Origin: Microbacterium rhizosphaerae
GTDB lineage: Bacteria; Actinomycetota; Actinomycetes; Actinomycetales; Microbacteriaceae
Assembly (NCBI RefSeq): GCF_034120055.1
Contig: NZ_CP139368.1
Coordinates: 558,001-622,000 of the forward strand
DNA length: 64,000 nt
Direction of reading: 5' to 3'
The position numbers and the translations under genes are program-made. The notes beneath the pieces are model-generated. The model worked only from the letters and a program-made list of their open reading frames with translations, made no database searches and was not told where the DNA came from. Shown piece by piece: positions 25,944 through 36,973 of the stretch (positions are counted from its first letter, which is position 1; every line of letters starts with the position of its first letter).

Positions 25944-26926
25944 GCATCCCCCTTGCGTCGCTGCAGCAGCGCGTACACGATCGCCAGCACGCCCGCGATC
26001 AGCGCCATCAGCAGCGAGTATGCGGAAGCGGGGCCGCTGCCGGATGGCGAGACCTCGCCCATCATCGAGTTGTAGGTGAGCATCATCGGCGTGTAGTCCT
26101 TGCCCATCCAGGCATTCGCGGTCTGCATCACCATCGGCTCGTTGAAGAGCTGGACCGTGCCGATGATCGACAGGAGCACGGCGAGCAGCGCTGCGCCGCG
26201 CACGAGCGGCACCTTGATCCGCGTCGCGACCTGGAACCCGCTCGCGCCATCGATTCGTGCGGCCTCGTAGAGCTCGCGCGGCACGGCTTGGAGCGCGGCC
26301 AGGAAGATCAGCATGTTGTACCCGGTGTAGGTCCACGTCGTCATATTGGCCATCGAGAAGAGGATCGTCCCCGGGGCGGTGAGGTCGACGCCCGCGGGGA
26401 GGAATTTCATGAGCGGCGACACCTGCGGCGTGTACAGGTAGAGCCACATCATCGCGGCGATGATGCCCGGAACCGCGTAAGGCAGGAAGAAGGAGAGCCG
26501 GAACAGCGCCGGACGGCGCACGATGAACGAGTCCAGCAGCAGCGCCAGGGCGAGGGCCGCGATGATCATGACGGGGATCTGGATGACGGCGTACAGCACC
26601 ACGCGACCCATGCCGACCCAGAACGCGCTGTTCCCGATCGCGGCGGCGAAGTTGGCGAGGCCGACGAAGGCGTCGACCTGCGCGCCGCCGCCGTACAGGC
26701 CGCCGCCGGATGAGACCTGAGCGAACAGCGACGAGCGGACGGAGACCGCGATCGGCACGAGGAAGACGATCGCGAAGAGGATCGCGAAGGGGGCGAGGAA
26801 CATCCACCCGGTGAGCGCCTCGCGCCTCCTGTCACGCCCTCGCCTGCTTCGTCGCCGTGCCGGCGGTGGTGCAGCACCCGCCGGCCCGCCCGTCCGCGCG
26901 GGCCGCGTGTCGGTCACCGTGACCAT
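25940..26926 (-). CDS. CUT1 sugar ABC transporter permease (MalF-like)
   Basis: A 328-aa permease with a basic cytoplasmic N-terminus (RRRSRRGRDRRREALTGW), six helices and the EAA loop (ELYEAARIDGASGFQVATRIKVPLVRG). It lies 96 bp after the solute-binding protein gene and overlaps the second permease gene by 4 nt, giving the usual SBP-MalF-MalG order. Confidence 0.93.
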   Translation of the reverse strand: MVTVTDTRPARTGGPAGAAPPPARRRSRRGRDRRREALTGWMFLAPFAILFAIVFLVPIAVSVRSSLFAQVSSGGGLYGGGAQVDAFVGLANFAAAIGNSAFWVGMGRVVLYAVIQIPVMIIAALALALLLDSFIVRRPALFRLSFFLPYAVPGIIAAMMWLYLYTPQVSPLMKFLPAGVDLTAPGTILFSMANMTTWTYTGYNMLIFLAALQAVPRELYEAARIDGASGFQVATRIKVPLVRGAALLAVLLSIIGTVQLFNEPMVMQTANAWMGKDYTPMMLTYNSMMGEVSPSGSGPASAYSLLMALIAGVLAIVYALLQRRKGDA

Positions 26927-27022
26927 CTTCCACCTTCCGTTCGTTCGATCCCCGTCTCATGCGTCCGTGCTGACGGCGGGTGAGCACGCGTGGGGCACCC
27001 CGCCGTCGACACGGTCACCTGA

Positions 27023-28333
27023 TCACTGAGCGACGGGAAGTCCAAGATCCTTCAACGACGCCACTGCGGTGTTCTGCGCGGTCTGGAACACGTCAGCAAC
27101 CTTCGCGGTGCCCGAAATGGCGGCCGCCGCCGTCTCATTCATCTTGGACAGCGTGGCGAAGCCCGGAGCGTACGGGAAGTCCGGATTGAGGTTGCCGGTC
27201 GCCTTCGCGAGTTCGGCGAGCACGTCTTGTCCACCGAACTGCGTGAGCATCTTCGCGGGAGTCGTAACCGAGCCCTTCGCCGCCACGACCAGTCCTTGAG
27301 AGGCGAGGTCGTCGACCTGCGTGTTGAGCCAGTTGTCGAACTCCATCGCCTGCGCGGGGTACTTGCATCCCTTCATGACCGAGACGCCGGAGCCTCCGTC
27401 GGGGCCGGTCATCGCACCCTTGCCGTAGTCGGGCAGCTGTGCGACGCGCCATTGGCCCGCGGCCGGCGTGCCGTCGAGCGAGTCGAGCAGGAAGCCTGCC
27501 TCCCACGCCGCGCCCACGTGACCGATGAGTTGACCGTCGTTCAACGCCTTCGTGAAGCCGTCGCCCCAGCGTTCGGTGGCCAGGGTCTGCTTCTTGTCGA
27601 GCAGGTTCTGCCAGAACGCCGCGACTGTCCGGGATCCGGGACCCTGAGCGTTGACGGTCCACTTGCCGTCCTTGCCCGAGAACCACGTGTCGCCCGCGGC
27701 GGCGGCCTGCGCGCTCAGCCAGTTCTGCGCCTCGTCGGGCGTGAACGCCGTGACGTACTTGCCGTTCGCTGCGGCCTTGGCCGAGTCGGCGGTCAGGTCG
27801 TCGAGCGTCTTCGGGACGGTCAGGCCGAGCTGCTGAAAAGCGGTCGCGTTGTAGAAGTAGACGAGGGGGCCCGTGTCCTGGGGGAGCCCGACGACCGCAT
27901 CGCCGACCTTCATCCCGCTCAATGCTCCCGCGGAGAAGTTGTCCTTGTACTTGGCGGCCTCCTTCGAGACGTCCGTCAGGAGGCCCTTCGCATACAGCCC
28001 CGGAACCTCGGAGTACCCGGTCTGTGCGAGGCAGGGGGCCGTCCCGGACTTCACATCGGTCTCGAGCTTCAGGATCATGTCACTCGACTTGCCGTCGAAC
28101 TTCGTCGACTTCACCTGGATGTCCGGGTGCTCTTTGTTCCAGCGCGCGACGATGTCGGCGACCGGCGTCATGCCGGCGCCGTCGGGCAGGCGGTGCATGT
28201 ACTCGATGCTGACCGGACCGCTGGGCGTGGGTGCGTTCGATGCGCCCGAGCTGCAGGCCGCGAGGCCGGCGGTGGCCAGAGCCCCCGCACCGATGACGGC
28301 TGCGGTTCGGATGATGCGGTGTGTGGATGCCAT
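27023..28333 (-). CDS. sugar-binding lipoprotein of the ABC importer
   Basis: A 436-aa extracytoplasmic solute-binding protein (family 1). It has a lipoprotein signal with lipobox LAAC near residue 28, then a Ser/Gly/Pro linker and a two-lobed domain (VADIVARWNKEHPDIQVKS; ALNDGQLIGHVGAAWEAG). The start at MASTHRI follows a GAGGAGC-type site; longer frames run into the operator. It is divergent from the GH101 gene and shares two LacI-type operators with it. The likely ligand is the disaccharide released from O-glycans. Confidence 0.92.
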   Translation of the reverse strand: MASTHRIIRTAAVIGAGALATAGLAACSSGASNAPTPSGPVSIEYMHRLPDGAGMTPVADIVARWNKEHPDIQVKSTKFDGKSSDMILKLETDVKSGTAPCLAQTGYSEVPGLYAKGLLTDVSKEAAKYKDNFSAGALSGMKVGDAVVGLPQDTGPLVYFYNATAFQQLGLTVPKTLDDLTADSAKAAANGKYVTAFTPDEAQNWLSAQAAAAGDTWFSGKDGKWTVNAQGPGSRTVAAFWQNLLDKKQTLATERWGDGFTKALNDGQLIGHVGAAWEAGFLLDSLDGTPAAGQWRVAQLPDYGKGAMTGPDGGSGVSVMKGCKYPAQAMEFDNWLNTQVDDLASQGLVVAAKGSVTTPAKMLTQFGGQDVLAELAKATGNLNPDFPYAPGFATLSKMNETAAAAISGTAKVADVFQTAQNTAVASLKDLGLPVAQ

Positions 28334-28429
28334 GCGTGCTCCTCGTTGAGATCGGTATCTCTCCCGTGGCCGGGGTCTGCTTTGCGACGTCGAGGTGCAC
28401 GACGTCGTCCGACGGCCATTGTGCCCGAA

Positions 28430-28447
28430 AATGTTTGCGCTCACAAG
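28430..28447. promoter_or_regulatory. LacI-type operator 1 in the SBP/GH101 intergenic region
   Basis: AATGTTTGCGCTCACAAG is the reverse-complement form of the site at 23115, sharing TGTTTGCGCTCACA. It lies 97 bp upstream of the solute-binding protein start. Confidence 0.75.
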
Positions 28448-28518
28448 CTCGGATCGGCGGGGTGTGCATCATCCCGCGATTTGGCTTAGTGATCGACCCA
28501 TCTGGCGCTGCACGATCT

Positions 28519-28536
28519 TGAGTTTGCGCAAACATT
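28519..28536. promoter_or_regulatory. LacI-type operator 2 before GH101
   Basis: Contains the perfect 12-bp palindrome GTTTGCGCAAAC (28522-28533), extended by ATT on the right as in the other two sites. It lies 55 bp before the GH101 start. Confidence 0.75.
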
Positions 28537-28590
28537 GCTGCTAGCGTGCGAACGTCCCAGGTCGGCTTCGAAGTTGCAGCAAGGTGGAAC

Positions 28591-31500
28591 ATGTCTCATC
28601 GTCATCGCACGGGCATCGCGCTCGTCTCCCTCGTGACAGCGTCGTTGCTCGCGATCGCCCCCCTGACCGGCGGCAGCGCGTCGGCCCAGGTGGGGGTGAC
28701 CCCGCCGGGGACCGTCATCCCGCATTCCCAGTACACGCTGATCGGTGCCGACTCCGAGTCCGCGCCGTACCCTGCGCCCCCGTCGCTGGACGGCACGGCT
28801 GCAGCGGCGCTCGACGGCGACGTGACCACGCAGTGGGCCACGCGGTACAACGGCGGCGCTCCCGACCCGTTGCCGCACTGGATCACCTGGGACGTCGGGG
28901 GATCGTTCGACCTCACCGGACTGAACTACTCCGTGAAGGTGCAGAGCAACGGCCCCGTGAAGGACTTCTCGGTCTTCGCGACAGATGACATCGCTGTGGC
29001 GAAGGACCCGGCAGGCAACTGGGGTCCCGCCGTCGCGACGGGAACATTCCACCAGCCCGCAGCCGGCACGGAGGTGCAGACCGTCGCCTTCGACCGCACC
29101 GTGCACGCCCGATACGTGAAGTTCGAAGCCGACTCGACGATCAACGGCAGCGCGAACGTCTCGGCCTCCGAGCTCAGTGTCTACGCGACCGGTGACACGA
29201 CGCCCGCACCCGTCGACCCTGGCCCGCCTGCGGACCCCGCCACGACGACGCCGATCACGAACGGCAACGGGCTCACCGTGCAGGTCGCGAGCGATTTTCC
29301 GCAGGTCGTCTCGTACGACCTCGGCGGTGCGAAACTCTCAGGCCAGGCATCTCGGCTGAACACCTTCACCATCAACGGCAAGAACTACGCGGCGACGACA
29401 ACGGGAAGCGTGTCGGGATCGACGGCGACGTACACGTCGACCTTCACGGGATACCCCGGCCTCACCGTGACCTCGACCATCACCGCGACCGACCGGAACA
29501 CCGTCGAGTTCGCGATGTCGAAGCTCGAAGGACCGGCCGCATCCGGAGTCGACACCATCTCGATCCCGGGCCAGTCGCTGCTGTCGGTGGACTCCGGCGA
29601 CCCGCGGTCGCAGCTCGCGCGGACGCGGATCTCCACAGACTCCACCACCACGGCCGACCAGTTCGTGAGCATCACATCAGCGACGCCGGCCGACGTGAAG
29701 TCGGTGGGCACACCCTACGGATTCGTCAGCAACTCCGCGCTCGCCGGCGGTCTCATCTCCAACGCGACCGACGACTCCGCGCAGGACAACAACGACAACT
29801 GGAATGCGCGGCTGCAGTCGCAGATCGTCGCGGCCGGCAACGGCGCGAAGCGGGCTCAGCTGTCTGTGGGCTCGTACACCTACGCCCCGGCCGGCGCCAC
29901 CGACGCGCGAGTGAAGATCTACGCCCTTCCGAAGACGACGGTCGTGCTCGCGGCCGACGTCAACGGCGACGGCGCCGTGACCTGGCAGGATGCGGCGATC
30001 GCTTACCGCAACGCCATGACGCGTCCGCTCGGCGCCGACCGAGTGGCCGACCGCGTCGTCCAGCACATCCCCTTCAACTTCGCCTCCGAGGCGACGAATC
30101 CGTTCCTGAAGACCCTCGACAACGTGAAGCGCATCTCGATGGCGACCGACGACCTCGGCCAGTGGGTGCTCGAGAAGGGGTACGCGAACGAGGGCCACGA
30201 CTCCGGCCACCCCGACTACGGCGGCGACTACAACGAGCGCGCCGGCGGACTCGCCGACTTCAACACCCTGATCGACAACGGTGCCGGCTACAACGCGGAC
30301 GTCGCTGTGCATGTGAATGCGACGGAGGCCTACCCGCAGGCGAACAGCTTCTCGGCACGCATGGTGCAGGGTCAGGTCAACGGCTGGGATTGGTTGAACC
30401 AGTCGTACCACATCGACCAGCGCTACGATCTCGGCAGCGGAGCGATCATCGACCGTTTCGCGCAGCTGAGGAAGGATGCTCCGAACCTCGCAGGCGTGTA
30501 CATCGACGCGTACTACTCGAGCGGATGGCTCGCCGATGGCCTCGCCGCGCAGCTGCGGGCGATGAACCTGCAGGTCGCGAGCGAATGGGCCTACAAGTTC
30601 GAAGGCACGTCGATCTGGTCCCACTGGGCCAACGACAAGAGCTACGGCGGCAAGACGAACAAGGGGATCAACTCGAACATCATCCGCTTCATCGCGAACA
30701 CGGACCGCGACGTGTGGAACGTCGACCCGCTGTTGGGCGGCCAGTCCATCAAGGAGTTCGAGGGCTGGACGGGACAGAACGACTGGAACGTCTTCTTCTC
30801 GAACATCTGGGTCAACGACCTGCCGACGAAGTTCCTGCAGCACTACGCGCTGCAATCATGGGTGCCGGGCAGCACCGCGACGCTGAGCGACGGGAAGGTG
30901 ACGGTGACATCGGCAATGGTCTCCGGCACGCGCCGGATCACCATGGGGAAGGCCGTGATCGCGATCGGTGGCGCATACCTGCTGCCGTGGGGCGACCCGA
31001 CCAAGGGCAACAACACGACGTCGCCCAGCGAGGCCGACAAGATGTACTACTACAACGCGGACTCGGGCCAGGCGACGTTCGGCCTGACCAGCCGATTCGA
31101 CCCGAACGGCGTGTACACGCTGTACCGCCTCACCGACGAGGGGCGAGTGAAGGTCGGCGATATCACCGCCTCGGGCGGGCAGGTGACGATCACCGCCGAC
31201 AAGGGCGTGCCCTACGTCCTGGCTCCGTCGACATCCGCCGCCCCGCACGCCGCGGCGGACTACGGGCACGGGTCCGGCCTGCGCGACCCGGGCTTCAACT
31301 CGGGCGACCTCGCCGGATGGAATCCGACAGGCGGAGCCGCCGTCTCGCGCACCGCGAGCGGGGACAACGTCGTTGTCCTCGGAAGCGCGGCATCGGAGAT
31401 CTCGCAGCACCTCAAGGGCTTGACTCCGGGAGCGCAGTACACGGTCAGCGCGAACGTCGAGATCGCCGCGGGAGCGGCACGTGCCGTCACGCTCCGCGCC

Positions 31501-33156
31501 AATGGCGCACAGCTGGACGTCAAGAACACCTTCGGCACCACACCGGTGGAGAACACCGTCGCGGCCGACGCCAAATCAGGCACGTACTCGCAGCGCGCAT
31601 CCGTCACGTTCACGGCGCCGCACAACGGGGGCGCCACGATCCACATCGGCGCTGTCGCCGGCGAAGCAGCGGTCACCATCGACGATGTGCGGGTCATGGC
31701 GAGCGACCTGACGTGGTCTCGCTGGACGGCGAGCACGAAGGCCTCCGACGGCACGATCGTCGCGCAGGACGACTTCGAAGGGAACCAGCCCGGCTGGGGT
31801 TCGTTCGTCAAGGGTGACGCGGGCGGAACGACGGATCCCCGCACCTCCATCAGCGACCTGCATGCCCCGTACACGCAGAAGGACTGGAAGAACTCGGCCT
31901 CCCCGTACAACGCGGGCAGCCTGCAGGGACAGGCCGTCGACGACGTCATCGACGGGCAGCACTCGCTGAAGGCCCACGAAGAGAACACCGGGCTCGTCTA
32001 CCGCACTGTCCCGTCGACCGTGCCGTTCGTCGACGGACACCGCTACACCGTGTCCTTCTCGTACCAGACGAACGTCACCGGCCAGTGGGCGTGGGTGACC
32101 GGAGCGGACACCCGCGACGGCGCCATCGTGACGTCGACTGATGTGCGTCGCGAAACGCTCGCGCCGTCGCTCACGACGGCCACCTACTCGAGGGACATCA
32201 TCGCCGGTTGCGGTGACACCTGGGTCGGGCTGCGCAAGATCGGCGCTGCGAACGGGACCGACTTCGTGATCGACGACTTCCGCGTCGTCGACCACGGACC
32301 CGCGTCGGGTGGGGCGGCCTGCGCGAATGTCGCAACGCCGGCATCCGCCGATGTCAGCCCCGGCGTTGCCGGGACGTACACGACCACCTTCACGAACCAC
32401 GAGAAGGCGGATGCAACGAACGTTGCGATGACCCTCGAGAGTGTGCCGACGGGCTGGTCCGTCCGGGTCGCGACGGACAAGGGCAATCTGTTCGACACCG
32501 TGAAGCCGGGGGCGACCGTCTCGACGACGTGGATCGTCACCGCGCCGGCGTCGGCGGCCGGCACGTCCGTCACGCTGCAGGCGACGGGGACGTACTTCAA
32601 CTCCTGCGCGACGAAGACGGTCACGGCGGATGCGTTGCTGACCGTCGCGTCGCGGCCCGTACTGGCACCGGACAGCATGACCGCAACGGCTGACTCCGAG
32701 AACGCGACGTCGGGATCCGCGGAAGGTCCTGCCTCCAACGTGCTCGACGGCGACGCCGGGACGATCTGGCACACTCAGTACGATCCGACCATCACGCAGT
32801 ACCCGCACTGGCTGACGCTGGACCTGAAGGGGACGGCAACGGTTTCCGGGTTCGGGTACCTCGACCGCCAGTCCGGCGGCCAGAACGGACGCGTGAAGGA
32901 CTACACCGTCTCGGTATCCGCCAACGGGACCGACTGGACCCAGGTCGCGGCCGGATCGCTGGTCGATTCGCCCTCGATGCAGGTGATCGCGTTCCCGTCG
33001 GTGAGCGCTTCGTACGTCAAGTTCACCGCTCTCACTGCGCTCAACGGGCAGCCCTTCGCCGCCGCTGCCGAGATGCGGGTGTACGGCACGTCGTCGAACA
33101 CGCCCACCGGGGTCGCACCCGGAACCCGCTCAGCGGACGACGCGTGCTCGCCGTGA
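28591..33156 (+). CDS. secreted GH101 endo-alpha-N-acetylgalactosaminidase
   Basis: A 1,521-aa exported enzyme that removes core-1 O-glycans (Gal-beta-1,3-GalNAc) from Ser/Thr. The signal peptide ends near ASA|Q (residue 32). An N-terminal F5/8-type-C domain (about 50-205) is followed by a beta-sandwich and the GH101 barrel (about 470-800: WQDAAIAYRNAM, MATDDLGQWVLEKGY, HVNATEAYPQ). D639 in GVYIDAYYSSGW is the probable nucleophile, and E665 or E671 in SEWAYKFEG the acid/base. Galactose-binding-like modules, a NEW3-type domain (about 1240-1350) and a second F5/8C domain (about 1365-1505) follow. There is no LPXTG, so it is released rather than sortase-anchored. Confidence 0.93.
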   Translation: MSHRHRTGIALVSLVTASLLAIAPLTGGSASAQVGVTPPGTVIPHSQYTLIGADSESAPYPAPPSLDGTAAAALDGDVTTQWATRYNGGAPDPLPHWITWDVGGSFDLTGLNYSVKVQSNGPVKDFSVFATDDIAVAKDPAGNWGPAVATGTFHQPAAGTEVQTVAFDRTVHARYVKFEADSTINGSANVSASELSVYATGDTTPAPVDPGPPADPATTTPITNGNGLTVQVASDFPQVVSYDLGGAKLSGQASRLNTFTINGKNYAATTTGSVSGSTATYTSTFTGYPGLTVTSTITATDRNTVEFAMSKLEGPAASGVDTISIPGQSLLSVDSGDPRSQLARTRISTDSTTTADQFVSITSATPADVKSVGTPYGFVSNSALAGGLISNATDDSAQDNNDNWNARLQSQIVAAGNGAKRAQLSVGSYTYAPAGATDARVKIYALPKTTVVLAADVNGDGAVTWQDAAIAYRNAMTRPLGADRVADRVVQHIPFNFASEATNPFLKTLDNVKRISMATDDLGQWVLEKGYANEGHDSGHPDYGGDYNERAGGLADFNTLIDNGAGYNADVAVHVNATEAYPQANSFSARMVQGQVNGWDWLNQSYHIDQRYDLGSGAIIDRFAQLRKDAPNLAGVYIDAYYSSGWLADGLAAQLRAMNLQVASEWAYKFEGTSIWSHWANDKSYGGKTNKGINSNIIRFIANTDRDVWNVDPLLGGQSIKEFEGWTGQNDWNVFFSNIWVNDLPTKFLQHYALQSWVPGSTATLSDGKVTVTSAMVSGTRRITMGKAVIAIGGAYLLPWGDPTKGNNTTSPSEADKMYYYNADSGQATFGLTSRFDPNGVYTLYRLTDEGRVKVGDITASGGQVTITADKGVPYVLAPSTSAAPHAAADYGHGSGLRDPGFNSGDLAGWNPTGGAAVSRTASGDNVVVLGSAASEISQHLKGLTPGAQYTVSANVEIAAGAARAVTLRANGAQLDVKNTFGTTPVENTVAADAKSGTYSQRASVTFTAPHNGGATIHIGAVAGEAAVTIDDVRVMASDLTWSRWTASTKASDGTIVAQDDFEGNQPGWGSFVKGDAGGTTDPRTSISDLHAPYTQKDWKNSASPYNAGSLQGQAVDDVIDGQHSLKAHEENTGLVYRTVPSTVPFVDGHRYTVSFSYQTNVTGQWAWVTGADTRDGAIVTSTDVRRETLAPSLTTATYSRDIIAGCGDTWVGLRKIGAANGTDFVIDDFRVVDHGPASGGAACANVATPASADVSPGVAGTYTTTFTNHEKADATNVAMTLESVPTGWSVRVATDKGNLFDTVKPGATVSTTWIVTAPASAAGTSVTLQATGTYFNSCATKTVTADALLTVASRPVLAPDSMTATADSENATSGSAEGPASNVLDGDAGTIWHTQYDPTITQYPHWLTLDLKGTATVSGFGYLDRQSGGQNGRVKDYTVSVSANGTDWTQVAAGSLVDSPSMQVIAFPSVSASYVKFTALTALNGQPFAAAAEMRVYGTSSNTPTGVAPGTRSADDACSP

Positions 33157-33168
33157 GCTGAGACGACA

Positions 33169-33214
33169 CGAGCGATGGCCCGAAGGGACTCAGGTCCCCT
33201 CGGGCCATCGCTCG
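33169..33214 (+). terminator. hairpin terminator after GH101
   Basis: A long stem of CGAGCGATGGCCCGA paired with TCGGGCCATCGCTCG around a short loop, 12 bp after the GH101 stop. Confidence 0.75.
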
Positions 33215-33325
33215 TAAGAGGCGGGGGGATGGACGTCCCCCGAAGTCCCGGTCGCCGGGCGAGGCCCGACCGACGGTTGACGTGCCGGTACTCCTCCCCT
33301 AGACTTTCACCAAGCAAAACTTCTC

Positions 33326-33340
33326 TTCCGTATTGTGAAA
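33326..33340. promoter_or_regulatory. shared 15-bp operator candidate before hyi
   Basis: TTCCGTATTGTGAAA, 33 bp before the hyi start. It matches 14 of 15 bases of the reverse complement of 50250-50264 and shares the TTCC...GAAA ends with 40130-40144. TTCC/GAAA half-sites resemble IclR-family sites of purine-catabolism regulators. Confidence 0.6.
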
Positions 33341-33372
33341 ATGCGGAGGAACCCCCAGAAAGCGACTCGACA

Positions 33373-34188
33373 ATGACGTACACGGTCAACTGCTCGATCC
33401 TCCTCACCGAGCTGCCCCTCCTCGACCGCCCCGCCGCCGCGAAGGCCGCCGGGTACGACGCCGTGGAGTTCTGGTGGCCGTTCGCATCCGCCGTGCCGGA
33501 TCAGGCCGAGGTCGACGCCTTCGTGACCGCCATCCACGAGGCGGGCGTCCAGCTGACCGGCCTCAACTTCTTCGCCGGCGACATGCCCGCCGGAGACCGC
33601 GGCCTGGTGTCGTGGATCGGCCGCGAGGACGAGTTCCAGGCCAACATCGCCGTCGTCGTCGGTATCGGCGAGCGCCTCGGTACGAAGGCGTTCAACGCCC
33701 TGTACGGCAACCGCATCGAGGGCGTCGACGCCGCCGCCCAGGACGACCTCGCGGTGCGCAACCTCGCCGCCGCCGGCCGCGCGGTCGCCGGGATCGGCGG
33801 CATCGTGCTGCTCGAGCCCGTCTCGGGCATGGAGACCTACCCGCTCAAGACCGCCGCCGACGCACTCGCGGTCATCGAGCGCGTCAAGAACAAGGAGGGC
33901 GTCGACAACGTCAAGCTCCTCGCCGACTTCTACCACCTCGCCGTCAACGGCGACGACATCCCCGCGGTCATCGCCGCGCACGCCGCCGAGTTCGGCCACA
34001 TCCAGATCGCCGACGCCCCGGGGCGCGGCGAGCCCGGCACGGGTGAGCTCCCGCTCGCGCAGTGGATCGAGGATGCGCGGGCCGGCGGCTATGCCGGCGT
34101 CATCGGCCTCGAGTACAAAGCCACGCAGTCCGACCCGTTCGCGTGGGCGACCGCATCCACGGCATCCGCGGCATCCACGACCGCCTGA
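33373..34188 (+). CDS. hyi: hydroxypyruvate isomerase
   Basis: A 271-aa TIM-barrel isomerase (YTVNCSILLTELPLLDRPAAAKAAGYDAVEFWWPF; LLEPVSG; DFYHLAVNGDD; HIQIADAPGRGEPGTGEL), with the metal-binding E, D, H and E residues of the Hyi/AP-endonuclease family 2. It interconverts hydroxypyruvate and tartronate semialdehyde. GCGGAGGAA lies upstream of the ATG. It is first of the glyoxylate cluster hyi-glxR-gcl-glxK/allB. Confidence 0.93.
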   Translation: MTYTVNCSILLTELPLLDRPAAAKAAGYDAVEFWWPFASAVPDQAEVDAFVTAIHEAGVQLTGLNFFAGDMPAGDRGLVSWIGREDEFQANIAVVVGIGERLGTKAFNALYGNRIEGVDAAAQDDLAVRNLAAAGRAVAGIGGIVLLEPVSGMETYPLKTAADALAVIERVKNKEGVDNVKLLADFYHLAVNGDDIPAVIAAHAAEFGHIQIADAPGRGEPGTGELPLAQWIEDARAGGYAGVIGLEYKATQSDPFAWATASTASAASTTA

Positions 34189-34220
34189 GCCGGCTCCCCC
34201 ACGCTGAAAGAGAGAACGAC

Positions 34221-35099
34221 ATGACGAACATCGCGATCATCGGCCTCGGCATCATGGGCCTGCCCATGGCCAAGAACCTCGTGAAGGCGGGCTACGACGT
34301 CACCGGCTACAACCGCAGCCAGGAGCCCATCGACGCGCTGGTCGCGGCGGGCGGTCACGGGGCGAGCAGTGTGGCGGATGCCGTGAAGGATGCCGACGTC
34401 GTCATCACGATGGTCCCCGACTCGCCGGATGTCGCCGGGGTCGTCCGCGGCGAGGGCGGCGTCTTCGCCAACGCCAAGGCCGGCGCCCTCTGGATCGACA
34501 ACTCGTCCATCCGCCCCGACGTCGCGAAGGAGCTGGCCGAGGAGGCCGTCGCCGCCGGTCTCGGCGCCGTCGACGCCCCGGTCTCCGGCGGCGAGCAGGG
34601 CGCGATCGACGCCGTGCTCTCGATCATGGTCGGCGGATCGCCCGAGGACTTCGCCACCGCCGAGCCCGTGCTGAACGCGATCGGCAAGACGATCGTGCAC
34701 GTCGGCCCCGCCGGCGCCGGCCAGACGGTGAAGGCCGCCAACCAGCTCATCGTCGCCGTCAACATCCAGGCGCTCGCCGAGGCGGTCGTCTTCCTCGAGG
34801 CGTACGGCGTCGACACCGACGCCGCCCTGAAGGTCCTCGGCGGCGGTCTCGCCGGCTCGAAGGTCCTCGACCAGAAGGGGCGCAAGATGCTCGACCGCGA
34901 CTTCGCGCCCGGATTCCGTCTCGCCCTCCACAACAAGGATCTGGGCATCGTCACCGCCGCCGCACGCCAGGCCGGCATCTCCATTCCGCTCGGCTCGGCC
35001 GTGGCCCAGCTCGTGACAGCCCTGGTCGCGCGCGGCGACGGCGGACTCGACCACTCCGGCCTGTTCAAGCTCACCAGCGAGCTGTCCGGCCGCGACTGA
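34221..35099 (+). CDS. glxR: 2-hydroxy-3-oxopropionate (tartronate semialdehyde) reductase
   Basis: A 292-aa beta-hydroxyacid dehydrogenase. The N-terminal Rossmann motif is IGLGIMGLPMAKNL, the substrate-binding motif DAPVSGGEQGA, and the catalytic lysine lies in GQTVKAANQ. It reduces tartronate semialdehyde to D-glycerate with NAD(P)H. It follows hyi by 32 bp with AGAGAG upstream. The D-glycerate is phosphorylated by the kinase encoded two genes downstream. Confidence 0.93.
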   Translation: MTNIAIIGLGIMGLPMAKNLVKAGYDVTGYNRSQEPIDALVAAGGHGASSVADAVKDADVVITMVPDSPDVAGVVRGEGGVFANAKAGALWIDNSSIRPDVAKELAEEAVAAGLGAVDAPVSGGEQGAIDAVLSIMVGGSPEDFATAEPVLNAIGKTIVHVGPAGAGQTVKAANQLIVAVNIQALAEAVVFLEAYGVDTDAALKVLGGGLAGSKVLDQKGRKMLDRDFAPGFRLALHNKDLGIVTAAARQAGISIPLGSAVAQLVTALVARGDGGLDHSGLFKLTSELSGRD

Positions 35100-35153
35100 C
35101 ACCCACTTCTCGCCCCTCGACACGCTCGGGGACCGACTTCAAGGAGCATCCAC

Positions 35154-36947
<1,794 letters not shown>

Positions 36948-36973
36948 CACCCGACGGATCGGAGAGCCCGGCT

